A DNA stretch of 64,000 nt from Pseudoalteromonas sp. NC201 (GTDB taxonomy: Bacteria; Pseudomonadota; Gammaproteobacteria; Enterobacterales; Alteromonadaceae), in the NCBI RefSeq assembly GCF_002850255.1, contig NZ_CP022522.1:2603125-2667124 (forward strand). The letters run 5' to 3'. Positions 23,702 to 33,611 of the stretch are shown here, piece after piece; positions within the stretch are counted from its first letter, which is position 1, and every line of letters starts with the position of its first letter. The notes beneath the pieces are model-generated. The model made no database searches. It saw only the letters and a list, made by a program, of their open reading frames with translations, and was not told the origin of the DNA. The position numbers and the translations under genes were made by a program.

Positions 23702-24913
23702 TTACTGCACGATTTTGCTTTTTGCTTGGGCTATCATGCTTTCAAAATAATCATATACTGACGGGTCGTCGACTTGCTGTGCTTTCGCAAGTTGCAAGGC
23801 GTGATTAAAGCTTTTCAGCGCCTTGTTATACGCTTTATTCTCTAAATATCCATGGCCTAGGCTTGCATGCGCATAAGACGAGTCGGGATAACGCGTGACA
23901 AATGCATTTAAAGTCGCAAGTGCAGCGTCTAGACGTTTATGGCTGGTTTGCGCGTCAGCAAGTGCTCTGTATATAGACTCTGGCACTAACACATCAAACT
24001 CATAGCGCTTAGAGAGCTTTAGATAATAATCTTCAATATCAGGGATATGCGCATATTTTCCTGCTTCTTCATTAAGCTCAAAGTAAAAATCATCAAAAAG
24101 TTTCGTTAATCCTTCATAGAGACTTGGGTAAAACGTAGTTTGATGCGTTTCCAATTCTTTGAGGCTAAATTGCCAATTTACTTCTTTTGATCGAAGTGCT
24201 TTCAGGTTTGACGCAACTCGCATACCGTTGGTGTAAAAGTCGCCACCTTCCCCAGCGATACTAATATACAGATTGCGACGTAAATCATGAGCTGAGTTGC
24301 TAAGTGCTTTAAACTGCTGATCGAGCTCTTCCTCACCCCACCAACCTGGCGGGCTAATAAGCAGATAATTAGTAAATATCTCTGGCTTATTTAGAAAGGT
24401 GTGTAGTCCGTAGATCCCACCATTGGAATACCCTACTAACGTACGATTAGGTTTGAGTAAATATTGTGACTCAATGAAAGGAAATAACTCTTGAGTTAAG
24501 AAGGCTGTAAACTCGGTTGTCTTGCCAAATTGAGGAAACTTCTCTTTAATCCAGCGCTGTCTATCACTTTGAGCCTCACCGTTAATTGGCGGTAAGTAGT
24601 CTCTAGTTCTCACCGTGGTTTTCAACCCAACAACGATGGTAGCTGGTATTTTTCCAGTACTAACCAAAGATTCCACAATGCCCACGGTTTGGGTAAAAAA
24701 GAATTCTGCATCGAGTAAGTACAACACTTGATATTGTTTCTTAGGGTCATAATCATTTGGCGTATAAACCATGACCTCCCTATTCTCACTTAATATCTTA
24801 GATGCAAAAGTTATTTTAGACCCAATCGTGATCGCTTGTTGTTCTAATGTTTGCCCATACACCTTGCCCAATGCTGCAAGTAGCATTAACAATAGCAAAA
24901 TAATAAAACGCAT
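23702..24913 (-). CDS. Exported esterase (esterase-D family) with C-terminal TPR region
   Basis: This 403-residue protein has a signal peptide (1-20), an alpha/beta-hydrolase domain of the PF00756 type (about 25-285) with nucleophile motif G-Y-S163-N-G and oxyanion region VLYLLDAEFFF, and a C-terminal helical part (about 310-400) with TPR signatures (SYAHASLGHGYLENKAYNKALKSFNHAL). Family members hydrolyse acyl esters, including siderophore esters and thioesters. It is divergent from the CadC-like regulator, which may control it. Confidence 0.85.
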   Translation of the reverse strand: MRFIILLLLMLLAALGKVYGQTLEQQAITIGSKITFASKILSENREVMVYTPNDYDPKKQYQVLYLLDAEFFFTQTVGIVESLVSTGKIPATIVVGLKTTVRTRDYLPPINGEAQSDRQRWIKEKFPQFGKTTEFTAFLTQELFPFIESQYLLKPNRTLVGYSNGGIYGLHTFLNKPEIFTNYLLISPPGWWGEEELDQQFKALSNSAHDLRRNLYISIAGEGGDFYTNGMRVASNLKALRSKEVNWQFSLKELETHQTTFYPSLYEGLTKLFDDFYFELNEEAGKYAHIPDIEDYYLKLSKRYEFDVLVPESIYRALADAQTSHKRLDAALATLNAFVTRYPDSSYAHASLGHGYLENKAYNKALKSFNHALQLAKAQQVDDPSVYDYFESMIAQAKSKIVQ

Positions 24914-25028
24914 GACTTTCCTTTTTAGTTTATTTTTATCAGTGTGTTACATTAGAAAAAAACAGAGCGATAAAACAGCAAAGTTTGCTGATTTTTCGCT
25001 GATAATTCGCTGAAAAAAGAATTTTAAA

Positions 25029-27119
25029 ATGGAATTAAAGCAGTTTTTGATTGCGGGGCACCTTGTGGATGTAAACCGCAATCATATTGTTATCGACCAA
25101 CAAACTTATGCGCTCCCCCCTAAAGCAATAGCGGTGCTTTGTGAATTGGCAAAACAACCAAGAGAAGTGGTGAGCTTTGAGCAACTACTTAACACCGTTT
25201 GGCACGGCAGAGTTGTTTCTCCAAATACATTGCAGCGCTGCGTTTTCCAAATTCGCCAAGTATTCAAAAATGCAGATAGTGAGTTAGAGTTTATAAAAAC
25301 GCACAGCAAAAAAGGCTATAGTTTAGAGGCATCCGTTACGTCAACAAGCAATAAGCCGAGCGCGCATAAAGCGACTCAAAAATCTCGCCCACGCGCTGCA
25401 AAATTTGGGGTAGCGGCACTAGCGATAGTTATCACGGCTTATCTCTTTACGGTTATAATTCAACCAAAAATCAACCCCAGAGTACCGATTCAACCTACTT
25501 TTACTCCAATGACCACAAGTGACGCATGGGATGCAAATGCCAGCTACTCACCCAATGGACAATGGATTGTTTTTCAGCGCTTTAGCGATAATTGCCATAG
25601 TCAGCTTTGGGTAAAAAATCTAGCCTCGCACAAAACCTCTCGTTTAACCGCTCGCCAGGGCGTATACGGAAAACCAAGTTGGTCACACGACGCAAAGCAA
25701 CTAACTTTTACCGAACGGAGTCATTGCAAGGCTCAAGAGACGTCTCCCTTTTGCTGGTCTTTAAACACACTAAATCTCGATACTGCAATCAACTCACCAC
25801 AAAATCCACATGCCGTTATTGCTTGCCAAGAAAAGCCCATATGGCGTCCAAATTGGATGAAAAATGGCGAGATCAGTTACTTATCTCATTTACGTCCCAA
25901 ACAAGCAGTGCCCTACCTTTTTGATTTAAAGACAAAAAAAAGCCGCACTACCGAGTATATGCCAAACTTTGAAAATTACACTCTTGACTATATTGCAGAT
26001 AAAAATGTTTTCGCAATGGTAAGCATTGATGAGCACAACACTCATCACCTGAATATTTACAATCCCGATAAGACACCAACGATCACGACAAAGATATTAC
26101 TACCGCACGAATTGTCACCATTACAGCCAATTGAAGTCAGTTATCATCCAAGCGGCGAGTATTTGCTCGCATCGACGACTAATGGACTTTATAAACTGGA
26201 AACCAACGGGAGAATGGTTGCACTTGATACTGGGGGTAGAAAGAATCTAAGGGAGGCTTCTTTTTCAGCTGATGGAAAACAGATTTTAGCGACACAGATA
26301 AATGCCGATACCGATATTTTTACATTAAGTCTTGCTCAAATACGAAATCACCAAACCACTGCGGCAGCAAAGATAGCCAGAACAACAATGAAGGAAGACA
26401 ACCCTCAGTTTCAACCTTATGGTGATCATATTGCTTTTACGTCTACACGTACTGGTTCAAGGCAATTATGGCTTTACAATGACCAAGGTGTTGCACAGCT
26501 TACCGATTCACAGCAAGACAATATCAGCAAACGAATTGTGTGGTCTCCTGCGGGTAATGAGATAGCGGGCACAACACAACAAGGACTCACTATTTGGTCT
26601 TTAAATGGTGAGAAAACCCTCATTGCTAATTCGCTTGCCATTGATTCTGTCCTGCAGTGGCTAACGCCGAAAACGTTGTTGGTCACAGCAAGAGAGAATG
26701 GAAACGCGGGGCTTTACATTATAAACAAAGATACCCAAGAAGCTTCACTCATTGTTTCTGAAAATGTAGTTTGGGCCGCACAAGTAGATAGTGGGCATTT
26801 TCTTTATCAAGATATGAGTCAGCGTTTTTGGCTTGTTAACACAAACACTGCTCCTACACCGACTGAGATCCATGCGTTACGCGCTCAGTTAGCGCAGCCA
26901 TTTGCCGTTTATAAAGATGGTATATTGTACGGCGTAAACAACGACAACCAGCTATGGTCTTATCATCTCAGTACAGGGATATATCAACGCCTTGCAGAGG
27001 TACCCAGTAATAGCCGTTACTTGGCAGATTTTAACGGTGAAACCTTTTTGTTTACTCAAATGCATTTGATGCAAAAGCATATCGTGTCATTTAATACACC
27101 TGATGATCAAGGCACATAG
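25029..27119 (+). CDS. CadC/ToxR-like membrane regulator with periplasmic WD40-like propeller
   Basis: This 696-residue protein has an N-terminal OmpR/PhoB-type winged helix (about 20-100; VSFEQLLNTVWHGRVVSPNTLQ then FIKTHSKKGYSL), one membrane segment (about 125-145) and a large periplasmic part with TolB/WD40-like repeats (SYSPNGQWIVFQR, PSWSHDAKQLTFTE, FSADGKQILATQ, PQFQPYGDHIAFTSTRTGSRQLW). This is a one-component regulator that binds DNA while anchored in the inner membrane and senses a periplasmic signal. It is divergent from the esterase, with 115 bp between starts, so that gene is a plausible target. Confidence 0.88.
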   Translation: MELKQFLIAGHLVDVNRNHIVIDQQTYALPPKAIAVLCELAKQPREVVSFEQLLNTVWHGRVVSPNTLQRCVFQIRQVFKNADSELEFIKTHSKKGYSLEASVTSTSNKPSAHKATQKSRPRAAKFGVAALAIVITAYLFTVIIQPKINPRVPIQPTFTPMTTSDAWDANASYSPNGQWIVFQRFSDNCHSQLWVKNLASHKTSRLTARQGVYGKPSWSHDAKQLTFTERSHCKAQETSPFCWSLNTLNLDTAINSPQNPHAVIACQEKPIWRPNWMKNGEISYLSHLRPKQAVPYLFDLKTKKSRTTEYMPNFENYTLDYIADKNVFAMVSIDEHNTHHLNIYNPDKTPTITTKILLPHELSPLQPIEVSYHPSGEYLLASTTNGLYKLETNGRMVALDTGGRKNLREASFSADGKQILATQINADTDIFTLSLAQIRNHQTTAAAKIARTTMKEDNPQFQPYGDHIAFTSTRTGSRQLWLYNDQGVAQLTDSQQDNISKRIVWSPAGNEIAGTTQQGLTIWSLNGEKTLIANSLAIDSVLQWLTPKTLLVTARENGNAGLYIINKDTQEASLIVSENVVWAAQVDSGHFLYQDMSQRFWLVNTNTAPTPTEIHALRAQLAQPFAVYKDGILYGVNNDNQLWSYHLSTGIYQRLAEVPSNSRYLADFNGETFLFTQMHLMQKHIVSFNTPDDQGT

Positions 27120-27128
27120 ATAGAGCAA

Positions 27129-27831
27129 GAACGCAGGCCTACTCCGTGTTGTAGGAGACGCATTATGCGGCGATATGTGACAACAAAGGCAACACTCAGG
27201 GGTAAACCTGCTCCTACTCCGTGTTGTAGGAGACGCTTTACGCGGCGAACTGTGACAACAAAAATAACACTCAGGATCGCAGGGTAAACCTGCTCCTACT
27301 CCGTGTTGTAGGAGACGCTTTACGCGGCGAGCAGTAGCCACATAACAACACTCAAAATCGCAGAATGAACCGGCTCCTACTCCATGTCGTAGGAGACGCT
27401 TTACGCGGCGAGCAGTAGCCACATAACAACACTCAAAATCGCAGGGTGAACCTGCTCCTACTCCGTGTTGTAGGAGACGCTTTACGCGGCGATCTGTAAC
27501 AACAAAAACAGCGCACGAGATCGCAGGGTAAACCTGCTCCTACTCCGTGTTGTAGGAGACGCTTTACGCGGCGAGCAGTAGCCACATAACAACACTCAAA
27601 ATCGCAGAATGAACCGGCTCCTACTCCATGTCGTAGGAGACGCTTTACGCGGCGAGCAGTAGCCACATAACAACACTCAAAATCGCAGGATAAACCTGCT
27701 CCTACTCCGTGTTGTAGGAGACGCTTTACGCGGCGAGCAGTAGCCACATAACAACACTCAAAATCGCAGGATAAACCTGCTCCTACTCCATGTCGTAGGA
27801 GACGCTTTACGCCGCGATCTGTTCAAAAAGC
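27129..27831. repeat. Nine-copy REP-like palindrome array, about 81-bp period
   Basis: Nine units of the palindrome also found at 23637 fill the gap between convergent genes. From the third unit on, copies start at 27276, 27357, 27438, 27520, 27601, 27682 and 27763, a period of 81-82 bp. Most share the linker GAGCAGTAGCCACATAACAA. A 244-bp higher-order duplication is visible: 27276-27443 recurs almost unchanged at 27520-27687. The first two units are more diverged. Transcribed units would fold into CTCCTAC/GTAGGAG hairpins. Confidence 0.92.
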
Positions 27832-27850
27832 ATAAATTTAAGAAACGTTA

Positions 27851-29821
27851 TTACGGTAGGCCATCGAGTAAAAACTGCTCCGCACGTTCAACGCGGCGGG
27901 GTTTCCCCTTTAACAGCAAAACATCATTAACGCGTAAAATGGTTTGCTCATCTGGTTGAGCAATTTCTTCGCCGTCACGCCTTAACGCAGTAATATCAAC
28001 GCGCTTAACGTTGAGCTCAAGCTCAGCAATTGACTTGTTAACAGCAAATGCATGGTCAGGCAAAGCAATGGCATGCAGATATTCTAACCGCTCGCCAGTG
28101 ACTTCATGCAGATCACTGCTGTCTCCAGCAAAAAAACCATGTAAATACGGATAACGATTTTCTCGCTCTTTACTGACGCGACGAAAAATCCTGCGCATTG
28201 GCACGCCAGACATGTACAACACATGAGAAACCAGCATCAAACTTGCTTCTAAAGTTTCTGGCACAACTTCTGCGACGCCCATGGCTTTTAATTGCTCCAT
28301 GTAGCTGTCATCTTTCATGCGTACCAAGATCTTCACTTCGTGGGTACGCCGACGAATGGCGTCAACAACCACCTGCGTCTGTTCAAAGTCATCAAAGGTA
28401 ATGATAACCAAGCGCGCTTTATCAATATTTGCTGACTTTAACAGCGTTTTTTGTGCCGCATGACCAAATAACACGGGCTCACCCGCAATTTGTGCGTCTT
28501 GTACAATTTGCGGGTTGCGCTCTACCGCAATATATGGAATAGCCTCTGGACGTAAAAATCGTGCGATAGTTTGACCAACACGCGCGTAGCCAAAAATCAC
28601 AACATGATTTTTTAAATCAGCCGCGTTATAACCACTTGGCGCTTCGGGTTGCCAGTCTTTTTCTATTCCCAAGATATTGAGAATATGCGCGGTTTTACTA
28701 ATAAGATAAGGCGTTAACGCCATAGACAACACGCCAAGCGTGATCAAGAAGGACACTGCATTCTTGTCTAATAATTGATGTTTACTGGCAAGAGCAACCA
28801 ATACAAAGCCAAATTCCCCCATTTGCCAGATCAAAATACCAGCGCCCCAAGCGTCTTTTTTACGCTCTCCCATTAACTGCGCAACGCCAACGATGATCAA
28901 CACTTTGATCACAAGCACAGCGCCAAGTGCTGCAACAATATAAATAAACTGGTCGAGCACATAAGGAATATCTAGTTGCATACCCACTGTGACAAAAAAG
29001 AGTCCCATTAGAATATCTCGAAACGGTCTAATTTCTGCCTCAAGCTGATGCCGATATTGGCTTTCCCCTAACATCATGCCCGCTAAAAATGCGCCGAGCG
29101 CCATTGAAAGTCCGAATGCATAAGTGAGCGAACCCGCGCACAGGGCAACAACTAAAGTAGATAAAACAAAGAGCTCATCTGTTCTTACTAATGCGATTTC
29201 GTTAAATATTTTAGGTAGTAACCACTTACCTACTGCCCATAAAACCAGACACACAACCGCACCCTTAGCAAATGCAAAAAGTAGCGCTGACGCCAGCTCT
29301 GAATTACTCGCAGAGGAAATAAGCGGAAACGCGATGAGCAGCGGCACAACGGCAATATCTTGGAATAACAACATGCCAATACCGAGCTGACCATGACGTG
29401 TGTTGAGCATCCCCAGCTCTTTTAACAGCTTAACCACAACCGCCGTAGAAGAAAGTGCAATGAGGCTTGCAATCACAAATGCACCCACCCACTCATATTG
29501 CATAAAACGCAACACAAACATACCAATGATCGTGGTAACGATGACCTGCAAACTCCCTAAACCGAATACTACGTTTCGCATTGCCATTAATTTTGGCACG
29601 GAAAATTCAAGCCCTAAACTGAACAGTAAAAACACGATCCCAAGCTCGGCCATAAAGTGGATTTCTTGGCTGTCACTCATCCATCCAATGCCGTGACTGC
29701 CTGCAATGACTCCAGTGAGCAAATAAGCCAGAATAGGCGGCAAGCCAATCCGCTTAAAGGACCAGACTAAAATCACTGCACATAACAGCAAGGCAAAAAC
29801 CTGCGCGAAGATACTTTGCAA
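27851..29821 (-). CDS. CPA2-family monovalent cation:proton antiporter with TrkA-N and TrkA-C domains
   Basis: This 656-residue inner-membrane protein has about twelve membrane helices (5-385; ILAYLLTGVIAGSHGIG, FLLFSLGLEFSVPKL, LALSSTAVVVKLL), a cytoplasmic TrkA-N Rossmann domain (about 408-525, HVVIFGYARVGQTIARFL) and a C-terminal TrkA-C domain (about 565-655). This is the layout of KefB/KefC/YbaL-type potassium or sodium/proton antiporters gated by nucleotide. No KefF/KefG-type ancillary gene is adjacent. It is convergent with the regulator across the REP array. Confidence 0.9.
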   Translation of the reverse strand: MQSIFAQVFALLLCAVILVWSFKRIGLPPILAYLLTGVIAGSHGIGWMSDSQEIHFMAELGIVFLLFSLGLEFSVPKLMAMRNVVFGLGSLQVIVTTIIGMFVLRFMQYEWVGAFVIASLIALSSTAVVVKLLKELGMLNTRHGQLGIGMLLFQDIAVVPLLIAFPLISSASNSELASALLFAFAKGAVVCLVLWAVGKWLLPKIFNEIALVRTDELFVLSTLVVALCAGSLTYAFGLSMALGAFLAGMMLGESQYRHQLEAEIRPFRDILMGLFFVTVGMQLDIPYVLDQFIYIVAALGAVLVIKVLIIVGVAQLMGERKKDAWGAGILIWQMGEFGFVLVALASKHQLLDKNAVSFLITLGVLSMALTPYLISKTAHILNILGIEKDWQPEAPSGYNAADLKNHVVIFGYARVGQTIARFLRPEAIPYIAVERNPQIVQDAQIAGEPVLFGHAAQKTLLKSANIDKARLVIITFDDFEQTQVVVDAIRRRTHEVKILVRMKDDSYMEQLKAMGVAEVVPETLEASLMLVSHVLYMSGVPMRRIFRRVSKERENRYPYLHGFFAGDSSDLHEVTGERLEYLHAIALPDHAFAVNKSIAELELNVKRVDITALRRDGEEIAQPDEQTILRVNDVLLLKGKPRRVERAEQFLLDGLP

Positions 29822-29974
29822 TCTGCCTCCTGAGCGAAAAAATTGACGGGGAATAAAGGTGGATTTCTTTTTCTTTCTCTTAAATATAGCAAGCGTTTGT
29901 TTTTAAGCCAGTTTAAATTTTTGGCACAAAGTTCGCATATTAATCATGTATTGTTGTATTTAAGGGGAAGAAAT

Positions 29975-30871
29975 ATGGAAAATGTCCATATTTTGACACA
30001 GAGATTGCCGACCAGAGGCGATTACTTGCCGTTCAATTCTGAACAGTATAGTACGCAAGGCGGTGAACACTACGCGCGATTAGTCGACAAACTTCAGACA
30101 ACACTCAACATTGAAGAGCTGTTGACTATTTACGCGGAGCATGTGGCAAGAATTTCAAAAATTTCGGGGCTCCAGTTCCATTGTAGCCTTGGTGTCTTTC
30201 AGATGAAGGACAGCGATAGCCAATTTCCGGCTAGTACGTTTGATCTTGAGCTAGAAAAAGAGCACTTAGGACAGCTGGTGTATTTCAGTGAGTTTCCATT
30301 TAGTGAAGCGATCAAGGCAAAATTGTCAAAATTACACGCCTGTTTAATTTACCCAATGCGTAATGCCTTGATGTACAACCGTGTATTGCAATTAGCAACT
30401 AAGGACTCTCTAACAGGACTTTATAATCGCAGTCAATTTACTGACAATTTAGAAGAGAAACTCGAGCGTTGCCGTCGTCAACATCGTAATTTTAGCCTAA
30501 TGCTTTTAGATTTAGACAACTTTAAGCAGGTGAATGATGTTCATGGTCATAAAGCCGGTGATGAAGTGTTGGTTGAGTTTTCACGTATTTTGCAAACCTC
30601 AACGCGCGCAACTGATTCGGTATTTAGATTCGGTGGTGATGAGTTCGCCATTTTAATTGACGATCCTGCGTTTACAACCAACAAGGTAATTGCAGAAAGA
30701 ATTATGGAAGCCGTAAGAAAGTCGAGCATGTTGGCTAAATATACGGTGACCACGAGCATTGGCTTTACGCTGGCATCGAGCCATGATACTGCCGACAACA
30801 TATTTGCTCGTTCGGATAGCGGCTTATACCGCGCCAAAGCAGCCGGACGAAACTGCGCTCGCGCAGTATAA
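29975..30871 (+). CDS. Diguanylate cyclase (GGDEF) with N-terminal sensory region
   Basis: This gene encodes 298 residues from the ATG at 29975, which has AAGGGGAAG just before it; the frame is open to 29843 but that extension lacks a ribosome binding site. The N-terminal 125 residues are a GAF-like sensory region without recognised ligand residues. The C-terminal GGDEF domain (about 130-295) has FRFGGDEF intact and an RATD inhibitory I-site five residues before it, so active c-di-GMP synthesis with product inhibition is expected. It is divergent from the antiporter. Confidence 0.9.
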   Translation: MENVHILTQRLPTRGDYLPFNSEQYSTQGGEHYARLVDKLQTTLNIEELLTIYAEHVARISKISGLQFHCSLGVFQMKDSDSQFPASTFDLELEKEHLGQLVYFSEFPFSEAIKAKLSKLHACLIYPMRNALMYNRVLQLATKDSLTGLYNRSQFTDNLEEKLERCRRQHRNFSLMLLDLDNFKQVNDVHGHKAGDEVLVEFSRILQTSTRATDSVFRFGGDEFAILIDDPAFTTNKVIAERIMEAVRKSSMLAKYTVTTSIGFTLASSHDTADNIFARSDSGLYRAKAAGRNCARAV

Positions 30872-30905
30872 AAAAACCACTTCCCCTTTTGCTCAGTGTT
30901 ATGCG

Positions 30906-31253
30906 TTAACGCTGAGCACCTTTTCCTAAGTATAGGTAGGCCATCAGGGCAAGTGCCGCGCCGTTAAAAAATCCATTTATTACCCATGCAAGCGCAAGGA
31001 AATCGGGTAACACTGAAAACATCACCGCAAGCATTGGCGCAAGTAAGCCAAGAATAAAATACATTCCACCCTTACCATGCCAATACAGAAGTAAAAACAC
31101 GATACTGATAATGCCTGACGCGGAAGCAAATACTTGATTTAGCCATACCACTTCACTCGACATAAAAAGTACAATAAACACCACCGCAGTGAACACCACC
31201 GCATAAGGTGCCTTTTGCGCTAACTGTTGGCCAATCTTTTTACTTTCAGTCAT
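30906..31253 (-). CDS. Small integral membrane protein of unknown function
   Basis: This 115-residue protein has about four hydrophobic segments (18-34, 39-58, 64-84, 87-107), resembling small DUF-type inner-membrane proteins. The start overlaps the end of tilS by 8 bp, so it is probably translated from the tilS transcript. No catalytic motif is seen. Confidence 0.75.
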   Translation of the reverse strand: MTESKKIGQQLAQKAPYAVVFTAVVFIVLFMSSEVVWLNQVFASASGIISIVFLLLYWHGKGGMYFILGLLAPMLAVMFSVLPDFLALAWVINGFFNGAALALMAYLYLGKGAQR

Positions 31254-32553
31254 CTTTTACTACCCAAATAATGCCATCGTCTTCTGCGTGATCGGCACTC
31301 ACAAACAGTCCGTTCACCGCAACCGGTGTATCATTGTAATAAACAACCGCAATAGAATCACGCTCCCAGCTTGGAATGTGTAAATCTTTTAGCCAATGTT
31401 TCAAGGTATTAGAGCCAGGTTTGCTCTGTGGTTTGATTTTATCTTTAAGTCTGCCGTAGCGAATGCTAACGATTTCATCCGTGAAAGGTTTGCGGATCCC
31501 CTTGCCAGTTTGTAAAGCAACAGGTGTACTTTGCCCGCTGAGTTCGTTGAGGTTAACGGTCTCAATGTCATGCTTTTGGCTAGTTTCCGTTACCCAATAA
31601 AGTGCATCACGATAGCGCCTCACTGCGCCTTGCTTAAAACGAATTTCAAGTTGACTGTCTTGGCGCGATAAAAACGCCTGTTGTACGATTTCATCTAGCT
31701 GTTTGTGACTCGGCATCTCTATGCCCTGCTTTGATAGCCACAGTCTGATAACATTATCTCTTCTTGCATAAGAGAGCCGTTGTAAAGCCGTGATATTTAG
31801 CGCCATCCGACAACGACACTTTTGCAAGTCTTCTTCACTCACCTCATCAATTATGGCTTGTTGGCGCTGTAAAATATCAATACTGCGCAGTGTGTTACCT
31901 ACAAAACCTTTGAATCGAGAGGTAAGTAGCGGGATCACCTGATTGCGTAAAAAGTTACGGTCAAACACATCGTCGGCGTTGGACTCATCAGTAATATGCT
32001 CAAGGCCAAACTGCTGTGCAAATGCTTCAATGTCACTGCGACTAACGGCTAGTAACGGACGAATACAATATCGCCCTGATGCCAGCTGAGTTGTCGCTCT
32101 CATCGCTCCAAGCCCGAGTAATCCAGAGCCGCGCTTTAATCTCAGTAAGAAAGTTTCTACTTGGTCATCGGCATGTTGCCCAAGTACGATTGCAAAACCG
32201 GCTTTGGCCGCGTCATCTAAAGCTTGATAGCGAGCTTCGCGTGCTTGAGCTTCAAGGCTAGTGCGGGTTTTTCGAGTAATGACAACCTGTTTTGCAACAA
32301 AGGGAACATTAAGTGTTTCACAAAGTGATTGGCAAAATTGCTGCCACTGCGTAGCGTGCTGTGACAAGCCATGATTAACATAAACCGCTTGGAGTATAAC
32401 GTTATGCTTGTTTGCATATTCTCGACAAAGATGGAGCAACACAACCGAATCCACACCACCAGATAAAGCAATACACAACCCTTTGGCGTCGAGGCTGGAA
32501 CTCAATACCTTTAAACTTGACTCTACTTGCTGGTAAACCCGACTATTAATCAT
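31246..32553 (-). CDS. tilS: tRNA(Ile)-lysidine synthase
   Basis: This enzyme ATP-dependently converts C34 of tRNA-Ile2 to lysidine, allowing AUA decoding. The N-terminal PP-loop ATPase has IALSGGVDSVVLLHL (SGGxDS), followed by GQHADDQVETFLLRLKRGSGLLGL and the substrate-binding and C-terminal domains. The gene encodes 435 residues from the ATG at 32553; a TTG five codons earlier is open but less likely. The length suits gammaproteobacterial TilS. It follows accA, but a terminator separates the two. Confidence 0.95.
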   Translation of the reverse strand: MINSRVYQQVESSLKVLSSSLDAKGLCIALSGGVDSVVLLHLCREYANKHNVILQAVYVNHGLSQHATQWQQFCQSLCETLNVPFVAKQVVITRKTRTSLEAQAREARYQALDDAAKAGFAIVLGQHADDQVETFLLRLKRGSGLLGLGAMRATTQLASGRYCIRPLLAVSRSDIEAFAQQFGLEHITDESNADDVFDRNFLRNQVIPLLTSRFKGFVGNTLRSIDILQRQQAIIDEVSEEDLQKCRCRMALNITALQRLSYARRDNVIRLWLSKQGIEMPSHKQLDEIVQQAFLSRQDSQLEIRFKQGAVRRYRDALYWVTETSQKHDIETVNLNELSGQSTPVALQTGKGIRKPFTDEIVSIRYGRLKDKIKPQSKPGSNTLKHWLKDLHIPSWERDSIAVVYYNDTPVAVNGLFVSADHAEDDGIIWVVKDD

Positions 32554-32571
32554 GTTTTCTACAATCAATAA

Positions 32572-32597
32572 AAAAAGCCGCTCAATAGCGGCTTTTT
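32572..32597 (-). terminator. Terminator downstream of accA
   Basis: A stem AAAAAGCCGCT/AGCGGCTTTTT with a four-base loop and T-tract on the minus strand, about 40 bp after the accA stop and before tilS. The flanking A/T tracts could let it work in both directions. Confidence 0.85.
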
Positions 32598-32638
32598 AAC
32601 TTAAATTAGCATTGATATCAATACGAGCAGAACCCGTA

Positions 32639-33595
32639 TTAACAATAACCAAATGACATCAGACGCTTATAACGCTGATCTAACATCTCTTCGGTGCTTA
32701 GCGCTTCAAGATCAGCCAAGTCACGTTTAAGCTGCACTTTCAGGTTTTTCGCCATCGCATCGTAATTGCGGTGTGCGCCACCTAGCGGCTCTTCGATGAT
32801 ATTATTGATAAGGTCTAACTCTTTTACGCGAGAAGCTGATACACCCATTGCTTCTGCTGCAAGTGAGGCTTTGTCTGCACTCTTCCAAAGAATAGAAGCA
32901 CACCCTTCAGGTGAAATTACCGAATACGTGCTGTATTGCAGCATGTTTACTCTGTCACCTACCCCAATAGCCAACGCGCCACCAGAGCCGCCTTCACCAA
33001 TCACAGTACAAATGGTTGGCACTTTAAGCGCTGCCATCACCTTAAGGTTACGTGCAATCGCTTCACTTTGACCGCGCTCTTCAGCGCCTACCCCCGGGTA
33101 AGCTCCCGGAGTGTCGATAAAGGTAATGATTGGCATCTTAAAGCGTTCAGCCATTTCCATTAAGCGTAATGCTTTACGGTAACCTTCTGGCTTTGGCATA
33201 CCAAAATTACGTTTGATTTTTTCAGCCGTATCACGACCTTTTTGCTGACCGATAATCATTACTGGCTTGTCGTCAAGACGTGCAACACCACCAAGAATAG
33301 CCGGATCGTTAGCAAAAGTACGGTCGCCTGCGAACTCGTCAAACTCGGTAAAAATGCGTTCAATATAATCGCGAGTATATGGACGAAGCGGATGACGCGC
33401 TAATTGAGACACTTGCCAAGTACCTAAACCATCGAAAATTTTCTTGGTTAGCTCAACATTTTTGTCTTTTAAGCGGCTTATCTCTTCTTCAAGGCTAAGA
33501 TCTAAATCGCCAGAGCGGCTTACGTTTTGTAATTCTTTGATTTTTGCTTCCAATTCAGCGATTGGAAGTTCAAATTCAAGATAATTGAGGCTCAT
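32639..33595 (-). CDS. accA: Acetyl-CoA carboxylase carboxyltransferase subunit alpha
   Basis: This subunit transfers the carboxyl group from biotin to acetyl-CoA to give malonyl-CoA, the first step of fatty acid synthesis, with AccD. The 318 residues are the usual length. The crotonase-type fold shows [28 protein letters not shown] and [15 protein letters not shown]. It lies 16 bp after dnaE and probably shares its transcript, then a terminator follows. Confidence 0.97.
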   Translation of the reverse strand: MSLNYLEFELPIAELEAKIKELQNVSRSGDLDLSLEEEISRLKDKNVELTKKIFDGLGTWQVSQLARHPLRPYTRDYIERIFTEFDEFAGDRTFANDPAILGGVARLDDKPVMIIGQQKGRDTAEKIKRNFGMPKPEGYRKALRLMEMAERFKMPIITFIDTPGAYPGVGAEERGQSEAIARNLKVMAALKVPTICTVIGEGGSGGALAIGVGDRVNMLQYSTYSVISPEGCASILWKSADKASLAAEAMGVSASRVKELDLINNIIEEPLGGAHRNYDAMAKNLKVQLKRDLADLEALSTEEMLDQRYKRLMSFGYC

Positions 33596-33611
33596 GCTCT
33601 AAACTACCTGT

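Noticed and set aside
27087..27747. Two minus-strand open frames repeating MATARRVKRLL units
   Set aside because: They are translations of the palindromic REP array; the periodic peptide follows the DNA repeat and there is no ribosome binding site.
27129..27831. CRISPR array
   Set aside because: The repeats are internally palindromic, longer than CRISPR repeats, and the linkers are near-identical rather than unique spacers; no cas genes are near.
29843..29974. N-terminal extension of the diguanylate cyclase
   Set aside because: It has no ribosome binding site, whereas the ATG at 29975 has a strong one; it overlaps the likely divergent promoter region.
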